This document shows positions 5,338 through 7,374 of a DNA stretch of 7,374 nucleotides, piece by piece; position 1 is the first letter of the stretch; each line of letters begins with the position of its first letter. The stretch covers positions 1 through 7,374 of the forward strand of contig PCSS01000167.1 of assembly GCA_002771395.1 (NCBI GenBank), read 5' to 3'. The translations under genes and the position numbers were made by a program. The stretch is from Bacteroidetes bacterium CG23_combo_of_CG06-09_8_20_14_all_32_9 (lineage in GTDB: Bacteria; Bacteroidota; Bacteroidia; Bacteroidales; GWA2-32-17). The notes below the pieces were generated by a model. The model saw nothing but the letters and a program-made list of their open reading frames with translations. It had not been told where the DNA came from and did not search any database.

Positions 5338-5352
5338 CCTAAATTCAATACT

Positions 5353-5934
5353 TTGCTTAAATTATTAAAACATACGCCTGAAACTGATGAAGAACTCATC
5401 GCACAATATCACCGTACCAAAGATTCGCAAATAGTAGGACGATTATTTGAACGTTACGCTACTTTTGTTTTTGCTGTTAGCGTAAAATATTTGAGAGACA
5501 AAGAAAAAAGCCGTGATATAACTATGCAGGTTTTCGAAAAACTAATTGACGGGTTGCTCCGTTTCGAAGTAAAATATTTTAAATCATGGTTGTATCAGAT
5601 TACAAAAAATCAATGCTTAATGTACTTACGTTCAGAAAAAACTCAATTAAAAAACATAAATCAGTTTGTAAATAATGAGAAACCATTTATGGAAAATGGA
5701 ACTGTTCCGCATCATGACGAAGAAAACGAAACAGAAATTAACCTTTCAAAATTACCGGAAGCCATGAACACCCTTTCCGACAAGCAACGTACCTGCATCG
5801 AACTTTTTTATTTGCAAGATAAAAGTTATGTTGAAGTTGCTGAAATTACAGGTTTTACATTAAACGAAGTAAAAAGTTTTATTCAAAATGGAAAGCGAAA
5901 TTTAAAAATTTACTTAACAACAACTCATGCTTAA
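5353..5934 (+). CDS. ECF-type RNA polymerase sigma-70 family factor
   Basis: This 193-residue protein has the two domains of an extracytoplasmic-function sigma factor. Region 2 covers about 26-95 (IVGRLFERYATFVFAVSVKYL, then MQVFEKL and the -10-binding FKSWLYQITKNQCLMYLRSEK). An acidic linker is at 96-136. Region 4 covers about 137-188 (LSDKQRTCIELFYLQDKSYVEVAEITG, then NEVKSFIQNGKRNLK, the -35-binding helix-turn-helix). The start is TTG at 5353: the only in-frame stop upstream is at 5329-5331, no ATG or GTG lies between, and the next internal ATG would delete half of region 2. It shares an 8-base overlap with the membrane anti-sigma gene, the usual arrangement for regulation by sequestration. 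A promoter-like pair lies about 214 bases upstream and a large inverted repeat separates it from the start. The regulon cannot be read from this window. Confidence 0.9.
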   Translation: MLKLLKHTPETDEELIAQYHRTKDSQIVGRLFERYATFVFAVSVKYLRDKEKSRDITMQVFEKLIDGLLRFEVKYFKSWLYQITKNQCLMYLRSEKTQLKNINQFVNNEKPFMENGTVPHHDEENETEINLSKLPEAMNTLSDKQRTCIELFYLQDKSYVEVAEITGFTLNEVKSFIQNGKRNLKIYLTTTHA

Positions 5935-7075
5935 TAAAGCTAATATATTGTTCAATAGTTCTGAATGCCCCAGTGAACAAACACTACGGGACTATCAGGC
6001 AGGAATTCTTTCAACCGAAAAAAACCGTTTGGTCGAAAATCACCTTGCCGATTGTGAAATGTGCAGTGATTATGTTGAAGGACTTTCGCTTCTTACAAAT
6101 GCCGACGAACTTGATAATGAAGCACAATTAATTGTAGCACGAATTAATAAACGTACTTCAAAAAAAAATAAAATTTGGCTTTATGCCATCGCCGCTTCAT
6201 TGTTATTAGCTATTGCATTTACAACTTTTATACTTTTATTTCCTTCAAAAAACACTTATGTAGCAGATGATATTATTAAGATTTTACCACAAAAAGATAA
6301 ATTAAAAAGCAAAACAAAAGAACCCGATAATTTAAGTTTGACAAAAGACGGAAGCGAAACTTATATTACAAGCGATTCTGTTAGACAACAAAGCATTAAA
6401 AGCGAAAATAAAAAGACAGGCGGAAAAATTACAACCGTAATTTCAGACGATGGGTTTGTTCAAAAGGCTGCTTTAGATGAACAAAACATTGTTACAACCG
6501 GTGATTTTTTAAAGGATGTTAAACCTGATATAGGTATAGTTGATAATGTTATAAGAGAAAAAGAAGAAAATAATGCACCTGTTGCCGCAGGTAAAGTTCA
6601 ATTTGCTGCAACAATTTCAGATGAAACAAAAACTGAAAAAGTTGACGAATACGCTGTATCCGAATCAAAATCCAACAAAAAAGAAAAAGCAGGACGTTTA
6701 TCTAAGAAAACTGAAAATTCTAAAAGTGTTGGTGTTGCAAGACAAATGGAATCACCAATTCAAGAAGCAGATACTAGCTCAACAGCAGGATTACCGGCAG
6801 AAGCAAAACACACAATCTCATTAAATTCAGACCTTGATAAAGCAAACAAATTTTTAAATAATCAACAAGCCGATTCAGCCGTTTTATATGCTTTACGTGG
6901 AATTAATTCCGGCGCCGATTCAAGTAAATGGAAATCAAAACTTTGCCTCGCAAAAGCATATATTTTACTTGGACAAAAAGAAAAAGCCGTTGTAATACTA
7001 AAAGAAGTAAAAGAAAAAGCGACTTATAATCTTTCAAAAGATGCCGATGCCGAGTTGGAAAAACTTGGTTACTAA
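5927..7075 (+). CDS. Membrane-anchored zinc-finger (zf-HC2) anti-sigma factor with TPR-like C-terminal region
   Basis: This 382-residue protein probably binds and holds the preceding sigma factor at the inner membrane. The N-terminal anti-sigma domain has Cys14, His39, Cys43 and Cys46 in the ECPSEQTL ... HLADCEMC pattern of the zf-HC2/ZAS family. A single transmembrane helix at about 83-105 (IWLYAIAASLLLAIAFTTFI) separates it from a periplasmic part. Residues about 110-290 are a polar Lys/Glu/Ser/Thr-rich, probably disordered stretch. Residues about 300-380 form helical hairpins of TPR type (KANKFLNNQQADSAVLYALRG; LCLAKAYILLGQKEKAVVILKEV). The TPR could be a sensor or partner-binding module, which is inference. 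The ATG at 5927 overlaps the sigma gene by 8 bases. No carboxypeptidase-like or TonB-linked domain is present, unlike FecR-type anti-sigma factors, so it is not the SusCD-associated class. Confidence 0.88.
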   Translation: MLNKANILFNSSECPSEQTLRDYQAGILSTEKNRLVENHLADCEMCSDYVEGLSLLTNADELDNEAQLIVARINKRTSKKNKIWLYAIAASLLLAIAFTTFILLFPSKNTYVADDIIKILPQKDKLKSKTKEPDNLSLTKDGSETYITSDSVRQQSIKSENKKTGGKITTVISDDGFVQKAALDEQNIVTTGDFLKDVKPDIGIVDNVIREKEENNAPVAAGKVQFAATISDETKTEKVDEYAVSESKSNKKEKAGRLSKKTENSKSVGVARQMESPIQEADTSSTAGLPAEAKHTISLNSDLDKANKFLNNQQADSAVLYALRGINSGADSSKWKSKLCLAKAYILLGQKEKAVVILKEVKEKATYNLSKDADAELEKLGY

Positions 7076-7159
7076 TTGTACCGGTAGCAGACATAGTTTT
7101 AAAAATGCTGCAAGTTGTTTACCAATATGCTTTCCCTTGCGAAACTAAAAGAATGCAAT

Positions 7160-7231
7160 AATTTATCACGCACTATTGCATAGTGCGAGAATTTATCACG
7201 TTCACATTACATACTATAAACGGGATAAATT
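7160..7231. repeat. Hairpin flanked by repeated AATTTATCACG words
   Basis: AATTTATCACG occurs at 7160-7170 and 7190-7200, again with one change at 7353-7363, and inverted with one change at 7221-7231. Between the first two, CGCACTAT (7169-7176) and ATAGTGCG (7180-7187) form a perfect 8-bp stem with a 3-base loop. No T-run follows, so it is not an obvious terminator. It lies 85 bases after the anti-sigma stop. Together with the inverted repeat at 7264-7336 it makes up most of the 299-base non-coding end of the window, in which I see no gene. Confidence 0.65.
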
Positions 7232-7263
7232 GTCGCATTTTATGATTACAATAGAAGGTGTAG

Positions 7264-7336
7264 AGGTATATGGTATAAAGGTATAAGGTTGTGCGTATTT
7301 TACCTTAATTTCCTTATACCTTATTCCCTTATACCT
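7264..7336. mobile_element. Miniature inverted-repeat element resembling the ends of the four-helix-bundle cassette
   Basis: Left arm (7264-7288, AGGTATATGGTATAAAGG and on) and right arm (7312-7336) are imperfect inverted repeats of about 25 bases. The right arm read outward-in gives AGGTATAAGGGAATAAGG; the cassette's right end at 2388-2372 reads AGGTATAGGGGAATAGAGG. The left arm shares GGTATAAAGGTATA with the cassette's left end. It has no gene, about 23 bases between arms, and no clear target-site duplication, so it may be a decayed or internally deleted relative. An alternative is an independent repeat that simply shares a low-complexity word. Confidence 0.5.
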
Positions 7337-7374
7337 GAATCCCAAATGTAAGAATTTACCACGTAGGATATATT

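Larger units (their letters stand above)
4877..5352. other. 476-base non-coding gap between coiled-coil gene and sigma factor
   Basis: No open frame here has recognisable protein character; only tiny ATG frames of about 10 codons are present (for example one at 5152). The gap instead holds secondary structure: a long stem-loop after the coiled-coil gene, a near-palindrome at 5102-5122, a promoter-like pair at 5110-5139, a stem-loop at 5217-5239 and an 82-base inverted-repeat element at 5256-5337. It most likely combines a transcription end, a promoter and a structured leader for the sigma operon. Confidence 0.6.

Noticed and set aside
6573..7094. Short open frames on both strands within the anti-sigma gene
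   Set aside because: Low-complexity readings of A-rich codons that overlap the well-supported anti-sigma frame.
7087..7111. Possible terminator after the anti-sigma gene (GCAG-CAT paired with ATGCTGC)
   Set aside because: The stem is short with a bulge and there is no T-run after it.

Overview
The window looks like a chromosomal segment of a Bacteroidetes bacterium, probably of the Bacteroidales/marine-sediment type. The evidence is low GC with A/T-rich spacers, an LptE of the Bacteroidetes kind (NYSFSGASI near the lipid cysteine, GNETAALNRL, C-terminal NW), a SecG with the QNSKGGGL and SSGQIMGVRR motifs, an ECF sigma factor with the FKSWLY and NQCLMYLRSEK signature, and a TTG-N19-TAnnTTTG promoter of the Bacteroidetes type. 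I assigned all families by reading the sequence; no search was run.

Left half (1-4237, minus strand). This is an envelope-biogenesis operon, read right to left: a sigma-54-type AAA+ activator without a receiver domain, lptE (LPS transport lipoprotein), a long TPR-ended protein of unknown function, and secG, which runs off the left edge. The genes are tightly packed: 14 bases between activator and lptE, and an ATGA overlap between the TPR gene and secG. The lptE-TPR junction is broken by a 571-bp cassette (1829-2399). The cassette has 17-bp terminal inverted repeats (16/17 matching), a perfect 8-bp direct repeat on each side, and one gene, a four-helix-bundle protein of the 23S rRNA intervening-sequence (IVP/S23) family. 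Removing the cassette and one 8-bp copy restores a clean junction in which the lptE stop lies 2 bases before the next ATG. This is the most interesting object in the window.

Middle (4238-5352). A divergent A/T-rich spacer leads to a small plus-strand coiled-coil protein with a C-terminal membrane anchor. It is followed by 476 bases without a convincing gene. That gap holds a long stem-loop, a near-consensus Bacteroidetes promoter, and an 82-base inverted-repeat element just before the sigma gene.

Right half (5353-7374). An ECF-type sigma factor overlaps a membrane-anchored zinc-finger anti-sigma protein with a TPR-like C-terminus by 8 bases, forming a sigma/anti-sigma operon. The final 299 bases are non-coding. 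They contain a hairpin flanked by copies of AATTTATCACG and a ~73-base inverted repeat whose GGTATAAAGG-type arms resemble the ends of the four-helix-bundle cassette. It is a plausible miniature relative of that cassette.
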